A DNA stretch of 64,000 nt, from NCBI RefSeq assembly GCF_000746525.1, contig NZ_CP009048.1, forward strand, positions 1,543,501 to 1,607,500, written 5' to 3'. Both the position numbers and the translations under genes were made by a program. The notes under the pieces are model-generated. The model made no database searches. It was given only the letters and a program-made list of their open reading frames with translations, and had not been told where the DNA came from. This DNA comes from Pseudomonas alkylphenolica. Lineage in GTDB: Bacteria; Pseudomonadota; Gammaproteobacteria; Pseudomonadales; Pseudomonadaceae. Numbering within the stretch: position 1 is the stretch's first letter; the number at the start of each line of letters is the position of its first letter. Below are positions 15,739-24,271 of this stretch, piece after piece.

Positions 15739-16527
15739 TTAGTGGGTCGCAATCCAGATCAGCAGTCCGGCCTGGAATACCGCAAAGGCCACCAGGCAAG
15801 TGATGGTGAAGCGCAGGCCACTGTCTTCGCGACGGTACTTGCTGACCCGCTCGTCACGCTCGCGCAGTTGCGCTTCCTTTTCCTGCAGATTCTGTTCGGC
15901 CTGCTGGAGCATCTGCGCGGCATCGAGGATTTCCACGCGCTGCACCTTGTCAGCATTCCAGCCGCCCTTGAGCTCGCCGACCTGTGCGTCGACGTAGCGC
16001 CCCTTGAGGTGCTGGGCATCGGCGTATTCGACTTCCAGGCCATGGCTGTGCAACAGATGGTCACGGCGCAGGCGGGTGTCCTCGTTGAGGGCGTCCTTGT
16101 TGGCCAGCGCGGCACCTTCGACCCGGTAGTGCGACCACTTGCGCTGCGCCCAGCTTACGGCCTGGGCCAGCAGGAAGCGCCCCAGCCCTCGGTTCAAAGG
16201 CTCGATCTGCAGGCCGCTATCAGGGCCGATTCGCACGTGCTTTTGCTGATGATCGACCCAGATGTCCAGATGGTTCTGTTCCTTGCGCACCTTTTGCCCG
16301 GGCAACTGGATGCTCATGCGCAACAGGCTGATGTCTTTGTTGTGGCGCTCGGCATAGCCGTACTGAACGAAGCGCAGTGGTCGTGCACCACTGTTGCGGT
16401 CAGTCGGCAGCGGCGCCAGGCGCAGCATCTGGAAATGTTCCGCAGTCACCTCGGCCCACGGCAGCGGCGCGGGTTCCGGCACGGCCTCTGGGGTTTCGGG
16501 GGCATCCTGGGGGGCGGCTTCAGTCAT
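15739..16527 (-). CDS. putative GNAT-like protein with C-terminal membrane anchor
   Basis: A 262-residue protein that I do not recognise as a named family. Residues ~10-25 are Pro/Glu-rich. The central part (FVQYGYAERHNKDISLLRM through GRFLLAQAVSWAQRKW and HLLHSHGLEVEY) has the order of an acetyltransferase (GNAT) fold, with the last motif recalling the typical end of that fold. A charged coiled coil follows (QQAEQNLQEKEAQLRERDER) and then one membrane helix (FTITCLVAFAVFQAGLLIWIA). Start 16527 has AGAGGAT upstream. The GNAT idea is inference; membrane anchoring is visible. Confidence 0.6.
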   Translation of the reverse strand: MTEAAPQDAPETPEAVPEPAPLPWAEVTAEHFQMLRLAPLPTDRNSGARPLRFVQYGYAERHNKDISLLRMSIQLPGQKVRKEQNHLDIWVDHQQKHVRIGPDSGLQIEPLNRGLGRFLLAQAVSWAQRKWSHYRVEGAALANKDALNEDTRLRRDHLLHSHGLEVEYADAQHLKGRYVDAQVGELKGGWNADKVQRVEILDAAQMLQQAEQNLQEKEAQLRERDERVSKYRREDSGLRFTITCLVAFAVFQAGLLIWIATH

Positions 16528-16633
16528 CACGGCAATCCTCTTGTGCACAGCAAGCTGGACACAATCACGATGCCAGCATCGGCTTATCGGCAGAATCGTC
16601 CGGGACTGGAGGCGCAATTTCGCTGAAATTCGC

Positions 16634-17596
16634 TCAGGCAGCGGGCAGCCTGTGGATAAAGTCGACGACGCGGGTGCCCAGTTCAGCGGCCTGCGGTAAT
16701 TTCGGGTTCAGATAGCTGTCACGTTGCTGGCTCGCCGCTTGCGGGGCAATCCTGAGCATGTGGTTCATGCCCTGGATCAACGCCAGCTCGGCATCGGGCT
16801 TGGCAGCCTTGAGGCGTTCGGCATTGCTGACATCGACCTGAACATCATGGGTGCCCTGGATGATCAGGGCCGGCACTTTCACCTGAGCGAATGCCGCTGC
16901 CGGGTCCTGGCGAAACAATGAAATCAGGTACGGCTGAACCGACGGGCGCAGCACGTCCTGCAAGGGCCGAGGGATGTTCGAGGCAGTGCGTCCGGCCTTG
17001 AGGTTATCCAGCACCTGCGTCACCTGCTCGTTATAGCGGTCCGGGATTCGCCCTGCGAGTTGCGCGCGAAACACCTCGTCGATCGGCCGACCGCTGCCGG
17101 CCACGCTGATCACCGCGCTGGCACCGCTTGGCCCAGCAGCCAGGCTGGCAATCAGCGCGCCTTCACTGTGCCCCAGCAGAATCAACTGACCGAAGCGCGG
17201 ATCGGCCTTGAGTTTATGACTCCAGGCCACGGCATCGGCGACATAGCGTTCAACCGTCAGGTCGCGCTCATCCGGTGTCGCTGTCTGGCTGGCGGCCACG
17301 CCGCGCTTGTCATAACGCACACTGGCAATACGGTTCTTGGCCAGCACCAGGGCCAGTTGCCGGAGGTTGTCGGTGTGGGCGCCGTCCGGGCTGTTGCCGT
17401 TGCGGTCAGTGGGGCCGGAGCCGGGGATGATCAGCACCACCGGTGGCGGTTGTTCAGTGCGCGGCAACAGCAGGCTGCCGTACAGCGTGCCGCTACCGGT
17501 ATCGAGACTGATCGGGCGTTGCAATACAGTAGGGGCGCCAGCGTGCACCAGACCGCTGAACAGCAGGGCGATTACCACGAAAACGCGCAACATCAT
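16634..17596 (-). CDS. exported alpha/beta hydrolase
   Basis: A 320-residue protein with a signal peptide (FVVIALLFSGLVHAGA, cleavage near residue 20), so it acts in the periplasm or outside. The alpha/beta-hydrolase fold shows an oxyanion region VVLIIPGSGPTDRNGN and the nucleophile elbow GHSEGAL; the catalytic Asp is likely in IIQGTHDVQVDV and the His in QGMNHML. RNGNSPDG is typical of the YqhD/EstB-like dienelactone-hydrolase group of exported esterases. It is divergent from aroC. Substrate unknown. Confidence 0.85.
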   Translation of the reverse strand: MMLRVFVVIALLFSGLVHAGAPTVLQRPISLDTGSGTLYGSLLLPRTEQPPPVVLIIPGSGPTDRNGNSPDGAHTDNLRQLALVLAKNRIASVRYDKRGVAASQTATPDERDLTVERYVADAVAWSHKLKADPRFGQLILLGHSEGALIASLAAGPSGASAVISVAGSGRPIDEVFRAQLAGRIPDRYNEQVTQVLDNLKAGRTASNIPRPLQDVLRPSVQPYLISLFRQDPAAAFAQVKVPALIIQGTHDVQVDVSNAERLKAAKPDAELALIQGMNHMLRIAPQAASQQRDSYLNPKLPQAAELGTRVVDFIHRLPAA

Positions 17597-17729
17597 CAGG
17601 CCACTATCGAGGAGTTGGCTTTTTGACCGGTGCCTGGGCAGAAGGTTCGCTGTCAGGGATGAACTGAATGGTTAGCCTGCGTATACTGGCGGCCTTGTTC
17701 AAATCAGGCTGATTCGCGGAGCGTCCTGC

Positions 17730-18821
17730 ATGTCCGGCAATACCTACGGCAAGCTGTTCACTGTCACCACCGCTGGCGAAAGCCATGGTCCGGCGTTGGT
17801 CGCCATTGTCGACGGCTGTCCGCCGGGCCTGGAAATTTCCCTGGCCGACCTGCAGCACGACCTCGACCGGCGCAAGCCCGGCACCAGCCGGCACACCACC
17901 CAGCGTCAGGAAGCCGATGAAGTCGAAATCCTTTCCGGGGTTTTCGAGGGCCGCACCACCGGTTGCGCCATCGGCCTGCTGATCCGCAACACCGACCAGA
18001 AGTCCAAGGACTACTCGGCGATCAAAGACCTGTTCCGCCCGGCCCACGCCGACTACACCTACCACCACAAGTACGGTGAGCGTGACTACCGTGGCGGTGG
18101 CCGCAGCTCGGCGCGGGAAACCGCCATGCGTGTGGCTGCAGGCGCGATTGCCAAGAAGTACCTGGCCAGCCAGGGGATTCGCATTCGCGGCTACATGAGC
18201 CAGTTGGGTCCGATCGAGATTCCGTTCAAGACCTGGGAATCGGTAGAGCAGAATGCGTTTTTCAGCCCCGACCCGGACAAGGTGCCGGAGCTGGAGGCTT
18301 ACATGGACCAGCTGCGCCGTGACCAGGATTCGGTCGGGGCGAAGATCACCGTGGTCGCCGAAGGCGTCATGCCGGGCCTGGGCGAGCCGATCTTCGACCG
18401 CCTGGATGCCGAGCTGGCGCATGCCTTGATGAGCATCAACGCGGTCAAGGGCGTGGAGATTGGCGCAGGTTTCGCCAGCGTGGCGCAACGCGGCACCGAG
18501 CACCGCGACGAAATGACTCCCGAAGGTTTCCTCAGCAACAACGCCGGCGGCATTCTCGGCGGGATTTCTTCCGGTCAGCCGATTGTTGCTCACCTGGCCC
18601 TGAAGCCGACTTCGAGCATCACCACCCCGGGTCGTTCGATCGATGTGCACGGCAACCCGGTTGAAGTGATCACCAAGGGCCGTCACGATCCGTGCGTGGG
18701 CATCCGCGCCACGCCGATCGCCGAAGCGATGATGGCAATCGTGCTGATGGACCACCTGCTGCGTCATCGTGGCCAGAACGCCGATGTACGCGTGAGCACA
18801 CCGGTGCTGGGCCAGCTGTAA
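17730..18821 (+). CDS. aroC: chorismate synthase
   Basis: AroC makes chorismate from 5-enolpyruvylshikimate 3-phosphate using reduced FMN, the last common step of aromatic amino acid synthesis. The 363-residue protein begins [20 protein letters not shown] and contains the signatures [22 protein letters not shown] and RGTEHRDEM, with the C-terminal [17 protein letters not shown]. The product of the class II DAHP synthase at 46759 feeds the same pathway. The MFS gene starts 38 bases downstream on the same strand and may be co-transcribed. Confidence 0.98.
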   Translation: MSGNTYGKLFTVTTAGESHGPALVAIVDGCPPGLEISLADLQHDLDRRKPGTSRHTTQRQEADEVEILSGVFEGRTTGCAIGLLIRNTDQKSKDYSAIKDLFRPAHADYTYHHKYGERDYRGGGRSSARETAMRVAAGAIAKKYLASQGIRIRGYMSQLGPIEIPFKTWESVEQNAFFSPDPDKVPELEAYMDQLRRDQDSVGAKITVVAEGVMPGLGEPIFDRLDAELAHALMSINAVKGVEIGAGFASVAQRGTEHRDEMTPEGFLSNNAGGILGGISSGQPIVAHLALKPTSSITTPGRSIDVHGNPVEVITKGRHDPCVGIRATPIAEAMMAIVLMDHLLRHRGQNADVRVSTPVLGQL

Positions 18822-18859
18822 TGCCATCACCTGGCAAACGCGCCGCGGCCTGCTGAGCT

Positions 18860-20005
18860 GTGGCGCCCATTCCCTACTGGCGGCTGTCCAGCTTCTACCT
18901 GTTCTACTTCGCCTTGCTCGGTTCTACAGCGCCTTTCCTGGCGCTGTATTTCCATCACCTGGGGTTTTCCAGCGCGCGGATCGGCGAGCTGGTGGCCATC
19001 CCCATGCTCATGCGTTGTGTCGCGCCCAATCTGTGGGGCTGGCTCGGTGACCGCAGTGGTCGGCGCCTGCTGATCGTACGCCTGGGGGCGCTGGCGACCC
19101 TGCTGAGCTTCTCGCTGATTTTCTTCGCCAAGAGCTATGCCTGGCTGGCGCTGGTCATGGCCTTGCACGCGTTCTTCTGGCATGCGGTGTTGCCGCAGTT
19201 CGAGGTCATCACCCTGGCCCATTTGCAGGGCCAGACCGCACGCTACAGCCAGATCCGCCTGTGGGGCTCGATCGGCTTCATCCTCACTGTGGTCGGTCTG
19301 GGGCGGCTGTTCGATGGGCTGAGCCTGGATGTGTATCCGCTGGCGCTGGTGATCATCATGGCCGGCATCGTCCTTGCCAGCCTCTGGGTGCCCAACGCCC
19401 AGCCACCCGGGCAGAACGAGCGTAGCCAGGGTGGCTTTCTCAAGCAATTGAGCAGCCCCGGCGTGGCTGCGTTCTATGTCTGCGTGGCGCTGATGCAGCT
19501 CAGTCACGGGCCTTACTACACCTTTCTGACCCTGCACCTGGAGCATCTGGGCTACAGCCGTGGTGTCATCGGTATGCTCTGGGCCCTGGGCGTGGTCGCC
19601 GAGGTGTTGATGTTCCTCGGCATGAGCTGGATTCTGGCGCGGGTCTCGTTGCGTCGGGTGCTGATGGCCAGTTTCGTCCTGGCAGCCCTGCGTTGGCTGC
19701 TGCTGGGTAATTTTGCCGAACACCTGGCGGTGTTGCTGTTCGCCCAGGTCTTGCACGCCGCTACGTTCGGCAGCTTCCACGCCGCAGCCATTGCTTTTGT
19801 GCAACGTAGTTTTGGCGCCCGTCAGCAAGGCCAGGGGCAGGCTCTGTATGCTGCCCTGGCGGGAACCGGCGGCGCCTTGGGCGCCCTGTATTCCGGCTAT
19901 AGCTGGAATCTGCTGGGCGCAGCTACCACCTTTAGTATTGCCAGCGTCGCAGCGCTGGCTGCAGCCGTTATCATTGCGATCCGAATGAAAGAAGCCGAGA
20001 ACTAG
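18860..20005 (+). CDS. MFS transporter of the HcaT/LacY-like group
   Basis: A 381-residue inner-membrane protein with about 12 helices. It opens PYWRLSSFYLFYFALLGSTAPFLALYF, as in HcaT/PucC-like MFS_1 transporters, and carries the loop WLGDRSGRRLLIVRLG. HcaT is associated with phenylpropionate uptake in E. coli, but the true substrates of this group are mostly unproven. GTG at 18860 is taken as start; no obvious ribosome-binding site is visible. It follows aroC by 38 bases and precedes the acireductone-dioxygenase-like gene by 12. Confidence 0.85.
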   Translation: MAPIPYWRLSSFYLFYFALLGSTAPFLALYFHHLGFSSARIGELVAIPMLMRCVAPNLWGWLGDRSGRRLLIVRLGALATLLSFSLIFFAKSYAWLALVMALHAFFWHAVLPQFEVITLAHLQGQTARYSQIRLWGSIGFILTVVGLGRLFDGLSLDVYPLALVIIMAGIVLASLWVPNAQPPGQNERSQGGFLKQLSSPGVAAFYVCVALMQLSHGPYYTFLTLHLEHLGYSRGVIGMLWALGVVAEVLMFLGMSWILARVSLRRVLMASFVLAALRWLLLGNFAEHLAVLLFAQVLHAATFGSFHAAAIAFVQRSFGARQQGQGQALYAALAGTGGALGALYSGYSWNLLGAATTFSIASVAALAAAVIIAIRMKEAEN

Positions 20006-20017
20006 GAATTTCCTCTG

Positions 20018-20536
20018 ATGAGCAGCCTGTCCGTTTACCACCTATCCACCCCGGACACCCCCAACAAGGTTCTGACCCACCTTGAGGACATCGCTTCGAC
20101 CCTGGCTGAGCATGGCGTGCGTTTCGAGCGCTGGCAGGCCAGCGCGCCGATTCAGGCGGGCGTCAGTGATCAGGCGCTGATTGGCGCTTATCAACGCAGC
20201 ATCGAAGCCCTGAAGGTCGAGAAGGGTTATGCCGGTGTTGAAGTAACCCGCGAATCGGATGCCGGTTTGCTTGCCGAACATACCTGCGAAGAAGATCAAC
20301 TGTGCTTTTTCGCCGCCGGACGCGGGCTGTTCAGCCTGCATATCGCGGATTACATCTATGCGGTGTTGTGCGAGAAAGGCGACCTGATCGGTGTGCCGGC
20401 GGGTACTCGGCTTTGGGTGGACATGGGCGAAGAGCCGCGGTTTGTTGCCATTCGCCTGTTCAACAAGCCGCAAGGTCAGGTCGCGCACTTCACCGGTAAC
20501 AAGATTGCCGAGGCTTTTCCGCGGCTTGATGACTGA
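20018..20536 (+). CDS. acireductone dioxygenase-family cupin with altered metal site
   Basis: The 172-residue protein has the whole shape of acireductone dioxygenase (MtnD, methionine salvage): PNKVLTHLEDIASTLAEHGVRFERW, then the cupin strands FFAAGRGLFSLHI and LCEKGDLIGVPAGT. In working enzymes the metal is held by H-T-H-x-x-x-E and a His in TRHW. Here these read H88-T89-C90 and Q94, and the last one is L132 (TRLW). Three of four ligands are replaced, so it probably cannot bind Fe or Ni in the usual way. It may be a paralogue with a new role. Twelve bases after the MFS gene. Confidence 0.85.
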   Translation: MSSLSVYHLSTPDTPNKVLTHLEDIASTLAEHGVRFERWQASAPIQAGVSDQALIGAYQRSIEALKVEKGYAGVEVTRESDAGLLAEHTCEEDQLCFFAAGRGLFSLHIADYIYAVLCEKGDLIGVPAGTRLWVDMGEEPRFVAIRLFNKPQGQVAHFTGNKIAEAFPRLDD

Positions 20537-20539
20537 ATG

Positions 20540-20600
20540 ATCGCGGGGCAAGCCCGCTCCCACAGGGATAACTTCTGTGGGAGCGGGCTTGCCCCGCGAT
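20540..20600. repeat. REP pair (inverted) after acireductone-dioxygenase relative
   Basis: Inverted REP pair between convergent gene ends; the tightest spacer of the set, about 14 bases. Confidence 0.9.
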
Positions 20601-20604
20601 GGCC

Positions 20605-20877
20605 TCAACGATAAGTCGGCAAAGCAAATCGCTGCTGGCTCTGCAGCCGGGAAATCACCGGCAGTTCACTGGCTTGCTCAGCCAGGTCGCGGCGAATCGC
20701 ACTGATCGCCCAGGTCAGCTGATCGGCGCTGTGCAATTGCCCGTAGGAAATCGAGCGTTTGACCTGTTTGCCATCTGCTGCGCGCAAGGTCAGCAGAATT
20801 CCACCATCGGGCCGCGCCTGGGTGGTGACGGCATAGGCGGAGAATACCGAGGCGAATTTTTCCTGGATGAGGTCCAT
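20605..20877 (-). CDS. DUF3509 protein
   Basis: A 90-residue soluble protein. The sequence MDLIQEKFASVFSAYAV, GGILLTLRAADG and the positively charged ISYGQL segment fit the Pseudomonas-specific DUF3509 family. Several members are usually present per genome; none has a known function. AGGAGTTGAT precedes the ATG. Its upstream gap holds a repeated GTGCATTYTGCAAGG motif. Confidence 0.75.
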   Translation of the reverse strand: MDLIQEKFASVFSAYAVTTQARPDGGILLTLRAADGKQVKRSISYGQLHSADQLTWAISAIRRDLAEQASELPVISRLQSQQRFALPTYR

Positions 20878-20997
20878 ATCAACTCCTGGCTGTGGGTGGC
20901 AGACATGGAGTGATAGGTGCAGTGACTGTGCCAGTTTCGATTTATTAAAAAATCATTAAATATCAATTTGTTAGGTTTACTGCTCAGTTGCGTGGAC

Positions 20998-21043
20998 GTG
21001 CATTCTGCAAGGCCAGGCAAATTACACCGTGCATTTTGCAAGG
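20998..21043. promoter_or_regulatory. repeated GTGCATTYTGCAAGG motif
   Basis: GTGCATTCTGCAAGG (20998-21012) and GTGCATTTTGCAAGG (21029-21043) are direct repeats exactly 31 bases apart, about three helical turns. Each holds TGCAxxxTGCA, which is itself palindromic. They lie in the 273-base gap between the divergent DUF3509 and ankyrin genes and could be binding sites of one regulator. Confidence 0.4.
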
Positions 21044-21150
21044 TGCGCTGGCCAATAGAAATGTTCTGTTGGCACCATGGGTTATCCACAATGGACCTGA
21101 AGGCTTGCCTGGCAAATACTTGGGTCTTCAAACCCGCCAGGAGGTTCCCC

Positions 21151-21675
21151 ATGTCCGACCAACGCAGCTCCACGCCCATGAATGACGACGAAGCCACCGC
21201 GTTCGCCGAAGAAGTCTTTGAGCGGGCTCGCCAGGGCGATGCAGTCATGCTTGCGCGTTTGCTGGAGAAGGGTCTGCCTGCCAACCTGCGTAACCACAAA
21301 GGCGATACGTTGCTGATGCTCGCCAGTTACCACGGTCATCTCGACGCGGTAAAAACCCTGCTGCAGCATGGCGCCGATCCACTGATTGCCAACGACAACG
21401 GCCAGTTGCCAATGGCCGGCGCTGCGTTCAAGGGTGATCTGGCGATGGTCCGGTTGCTGGTGGAGCAGGGCGTGGCGGTCGATTCGGCTGCGGCCGACGG
21501 GCGTACTGCGTTGATGATGGCGGCCATGTTCAACCGTACCGCGATTGTCGAGTACCTGCTCGGCAAAGGCGCTGATGCACAGCGTCAGGACGCCAAGGGC
21601 ATCAGCGCGCTGGGCGCCGCCCAGGCCATGGGCGCCGCCGATACCGCTGCGCAGTTGCAAGCGCTGCGCGGCTAA
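21151..21675 (+). CDS. ankyrin-repeat protein
   Basis: The 174-residue protein has about four ankyrin repeats, e.g. KGDTLLMLASYHGHLDAVKTLL, NGQLPMAGAAFKGDLAMVRLL and DGRTALMMAAMFNRTAIVEYLL, after an acidic N-terminal helix. Ankyrin repeats mediate protein-protein contacts; in Pseudomonas a small ankyrin protein (AnkB) is linked to catalase in the periplasm, but here there is no signal peptide or catalase gene. CAGGAGG ahead of 21151 sets the start. The gene is single and its partner is unknown. Confidence 0.85.
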   Translation: MSDQRSSTPMNDDEATAFAEEVFERARQGDAVMLARLLEKGLPANLRNHKGDTLLMLASYHGHLDAVKTLLQHGADPLIANDNGQLPMAGAAFKGDLAMVRLLVEQGVAVDSAAADGRTALMMAAMFNRTAIVEYLLGKGADAQRQDAKGISALGAAQAMGAADTAAQLQALRG

Positions 21676-21735
21676 CCCCCGGGGGCCTTTTGCGGCTATC
21701 CTTGGCGACTTTTTTCAGCGTCGCAGGGCCCCTTC

Positions 21736-22266
21736 ATGAAATCCCAACTGGTCGAACTCATTGGCAAAATCAGCGCCGGCTGCATGCGCGAAGAAGACAT
21801 CGAGCGCATCGCCGACGAGGCCGCCCAGGCCTATGCCGACCCGCAAGCCTTCCTGGCCGCCAATCCTGACATCAACTACGACGACAGCTTCCCGATCCCT
21901 TTGGGTGAGTGGATCGTCGTCGGCAGCTTGCCTGACACGGTGCTGTTCCAGGCCGATACCTACCAGGACCTGTTCGCGCAGATCGTCGATTCCTTCGACA
22001 AGAGCGTGGCCTTCAACCTCAAGCCCAAGCAATTGGCCAAGGTCGAGCCGTTGACCGCACTCAACCGCATCCAGGTGCAGATGGGCGCGATGAACAAAGA
22101 GGCTGGTGGCTATGTGCTGATGAACTTCAGCCAGTTGCTCGATGACGAGCTGCAGATGGTCATGGTTGGCGGTAACGACCTGGCGCGGGTGCTGGAGCTG
22201 TGCGCCGAGGTGGGAATTGCCGCAGCGCCTGCTCTGGAAGCGCTGCGGGTAGCAGTGCACGTTTAA
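21736..22266 (+). CDS. conserved hypothetical protein
   Basis: A 176-residue acidic, soluble protein with no signal peptide or membrane helix and no motif that I recognise. It is followed by, and overlaps by 4 bases, the convergent ZIP transporter gene. Composition and codon use are like the neighbours, so it is an ordinary core gene. The central stretch (GEWIVVGSLPDTVLFQADTY) looks like a beta-rich domain, but no function can be given. Confidence 0.7.
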   Translation: MKSQLVELIGKISAGCMREEDIERIADEAAQAYADPQAFLAANPDINYDDSFPIPLGEWIVVGSLPDTVLFQADTYQDLFAQIVDSFDKSVAFNLKPKQLAKVEPLTALNRIQVQMGAMNKEAGGYVLMNFSQLLDDELQMVMVGGNDLARVLELCAEVGIAAAPALEALRVAVHV

Positions 22267-23204
22267 CCGAGGGCGGTGTCGAGGAACATCATCACCGCAA
22301 AACCGCCCATCAGGCCGAGGGTTGCCGAGGTCTGGTGACCATTGCGGTGGGTTTCCGGAATCACCTCGTGAGACACCACGAAGATCATCGCGCCCGCCGC
22401 CAGGCCCATGCTCACCGGGTAGGCGATGGCAAAGCCGGTGGAAATCCCCAGGCCGATGACCGCGCCGATCGGCTCCATCATGCCGGAGCCGATCGCCACC
22501 AGCGCCGCCTTCAAGGTTGAAAGCCCGGTGGCGCGCAACGCCAGGGCCACGGCCAGGCCTTCGGGAATGTCCTGGATGGCGATGGCACTGGTCAACGGCA
22601 GGCCGACATTCAGGTCGCCATTGGCAAAGCTGACACCGATGGCCATGCCTTCGGGCAGGTTATGCAGGGTGATGGCCAGCACGAACAGCCACACCCGGTT
22701 GATCCGTTCGGCCTGCGGTCCGCAGGGGCCGGTACTTTCATGTTCATGCGGGGTGAAACGATCGAGGCCAAGCATCAGCAACACCCCAAGCCCCATACCG
22801 ATGACCACGGTCATTGCCGCATAGGGGCCATTGCCGGTGATTTCACGGGCAGCATCCAGGCCCGGCAGAATCAGTGAGAACGAGCTGGCGGCGAGCATCA
22901 TCCCGGCGGCAAAGCCGAGCATCACATCCTGGGTGCGCGCGCGGACTTCGCGCAGGACCACGGCCATGACGGCGCCGAGCGCCGTCGCGGCAAACCCGGC
23001 CAGGCCACCGAGCATTGCCATGTGCAGGTTTTCCTGATGATCGCCATGCACGGCGCTCCAGGCGCTGGCGATCAACAGGCCAACGACGGCCAGCAGGCTC
23101 AGGCCCAGTCCGGCGCTCAGCCAGGGCGTGGTTTGTGCCTGCTGCAACCAGGCGCTCCAGAGTGTTGCCGGAGCAGGGCTGCTGGAGCTTTGGGCGGGGG
23201 GCAT
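22263..23204 (-). CDS. ZIP-family metal transporter
   Basis: A 313-residue inner-membrane protein with about eight helices. The metal-path motifs of the ZIP family are present: HNLPEGMAIGVSF in the fourth helix and IQDIPEGLAVALAL in the fifth. It belongs to the GufA-like branch, which carries zinc and related divalent ions. Between helices 3 and 4 is a loop with HEHE, a possible metal-binding stretch. Start set at 23204 (MPPAQSSSS) because GAGG lies nearby; the longer frame adds residues without support. The two nearest genes are convergent and divergent. Confidence 0.88.
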   Translation of the reverse strand: MPPAQSSSSPAPATLWSAWLQQAQTTPWLSAGLGLSLLAVVGLLIASAWSAVHGDHQENLHMAMLGGLAGFAATALGAVMAVVLREVRARTQDVMLGFAAGMMLAASSFSLILPGLDAAREITGNGPYAAMTVVIGMGLGVLLMLGLDRFTPHEHESTGPCGPQAERINRVWLFVLAITLHNLPEGMAIGVSFANGDLNVGLPLTSAIAIQDIPEGLAVALALRATGLSTLKAALVAIGSGMMEPIGAVIGLGISTGFAIAYPVSMGLAAGAMIFVVSHEVIPETHRNGHQTSATLGLMGGFAVMMFLDTALG

Positions 23205-23332
23205 AGGAACCTCACTGAACCATATCGATGAGCCGAGTGTAACCAGCGTCGTTGCACCGCAGCCAAGCATTAACGTCTATGGGGCTCATAGCCAGCTATC
23301 CTGTGGGCACACGTGTTCAAGGGAGCGACAGC

Positions 23333-23536
23333 ATGGGTTCCACATTTAATGGCCTGGTAGGCCTGATCATCCTCGTGCTGGATATCTGGGCGATCATCAA
23401 TGTGCTTAAAAGCGGCGTGGGGTTGGGGCCGAAAATTCTCTGGATCCTGTTGATCCTGCTGCTGCCGGTGCTCGGGCTGATTATCTGGGCGATTGCCGGG
23501 CCGCGCGGCGGTGGCAGCGGGTTTGCCCCGCGATAG
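23333..23536 (+). CDS. small PLDc_N-domain membrane protein with REP-encoded end
   Basis: A 67-residue protein made of two membrane helices (GLVGLIILVLDIWAIINVL and ILWILLILLLPVLGLIIWAI), the layout of the phospholipase D nuclease N-terminal (PLDc_N) domain. The last eight or so residues (GSGFAPR) and the stop codon fall inside a REP element (23511-23575), so the C-terminus was fixed by the repeat. GGGAGCGACAGC precedes the ATG at 23333. Function unknown; many such short proteins exist in bacteria. Confidence 0.7.
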   Translation: MGSTFNGLVGLIILVLDIWAIINVLKSGVGLGPKILWILLILLLPVLGLIIWAIAGPRGGGSGFAPR

Positions 23537-23575
23537 GCTTGGCTGTGCTGAATCGCGGGGCAAGCCCGCTCCCAC
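23511..23575. repeat. REP pair overlapping a coding end
   Basis: The first REP copy (23511-23534) differs at two positions from the consensus and includes the stop codon of the PLDc_N gene. The second, inverted copy (23552-23575) is intact. Confidence 0.85.
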
Positions 23576-23584
23576 AGTGGGTGC

Positions 23585-24058
23585 TTAGATCAACCACGCG
23601 CCCTCAAGCTCCAGCAGCATCTGCTTGCGCTCCACGCCCCCGGCATAGCCGGTCAAGGTGCCGTTGCTGCCGATCACCCGATGGCAGGGGACGATGATCG
23701 CGATCGGGTTGGCGCCGTTGGCAGTACCGACCGCACGAACGGCGCGAGGGCGGCCGATTTGCCCGGCCAGGTCGCTGTAGCTGCAGGTGGTGCCGTAGGG
23801 AATACGCTGCAAGGCTTGCCAGACTTCCCGTTGAAAAGGCGTACCCAGCGGCGCCAGCCTGACGTCGAATATCTCGCGTTTGCCAGCGAAGTACTCGTCC
23901 AGTTGGCGCGCCACTTCATCCAGTCGATGCTGCGCAGGCAGCCATTCGCCCGGCAGTTCCCAGGGCTGTGCGGCATCCATGTGCAGCAGGTGCAGGCCCT
24001 GATCGTCGCCGGCCAACAACAGTGGGCCAAGCGGACTGGGCTGGTAGCGGAAATACAT
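23585..24058 (-). CDS. ogt: methylated-DNA-protein cysteine methyltransferase
   Basis: A 157-residue enzyme that transfers the methyl group from O6-methylguanine in DNA to its own cysteine, a suicide repair reaction. The motif IIVPCHRVIGSNGTLTGYAGG holds the acceptor Cys, and RAVRAVGTANGANP is the helix-turn-helix that flips the base. The N-terminal half is a short RNaseH-like domain typical of Ogt rather than Ada. Start 24058 (MYFRYQPSPLGPL) is preferred to ATG 24091 because it matches family starts. Confidence 0.93.
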   Translation of the reverse strand: MYFRYQPSPLGPLLLAGDDQGLHLLHMDAAQPWELPGEWLPAQHRLDEVARQLDEYFAGKREIFDVRLAPLGTPFQREVWQALQRIPYGTTCSYSDLAGQIGRPRAVRAVGTANGANPIAIIVPCHRVIGSNGTLTGYAGGVERKQMLLELEGAWLI

Positions 24059-24271
24059 GGTGCTGCGCCTGATTGATGAAGGAATGAGCACAATATTGCA
24101 AGTCGTTGCCGGGCGTGTCTATCAACGAAATTTTCACATTCGATTATGGAAAATCCGCGCGCGCAATTATCCGTTCGCCGAATGGCCGTGCATTGCCCTC
24201 GGGTTTAGTGCACATTTGCCGATTCGTTTTTTCGCCTTTCTTGAATCTGAATCCTAGGGATCTTCCAATCC

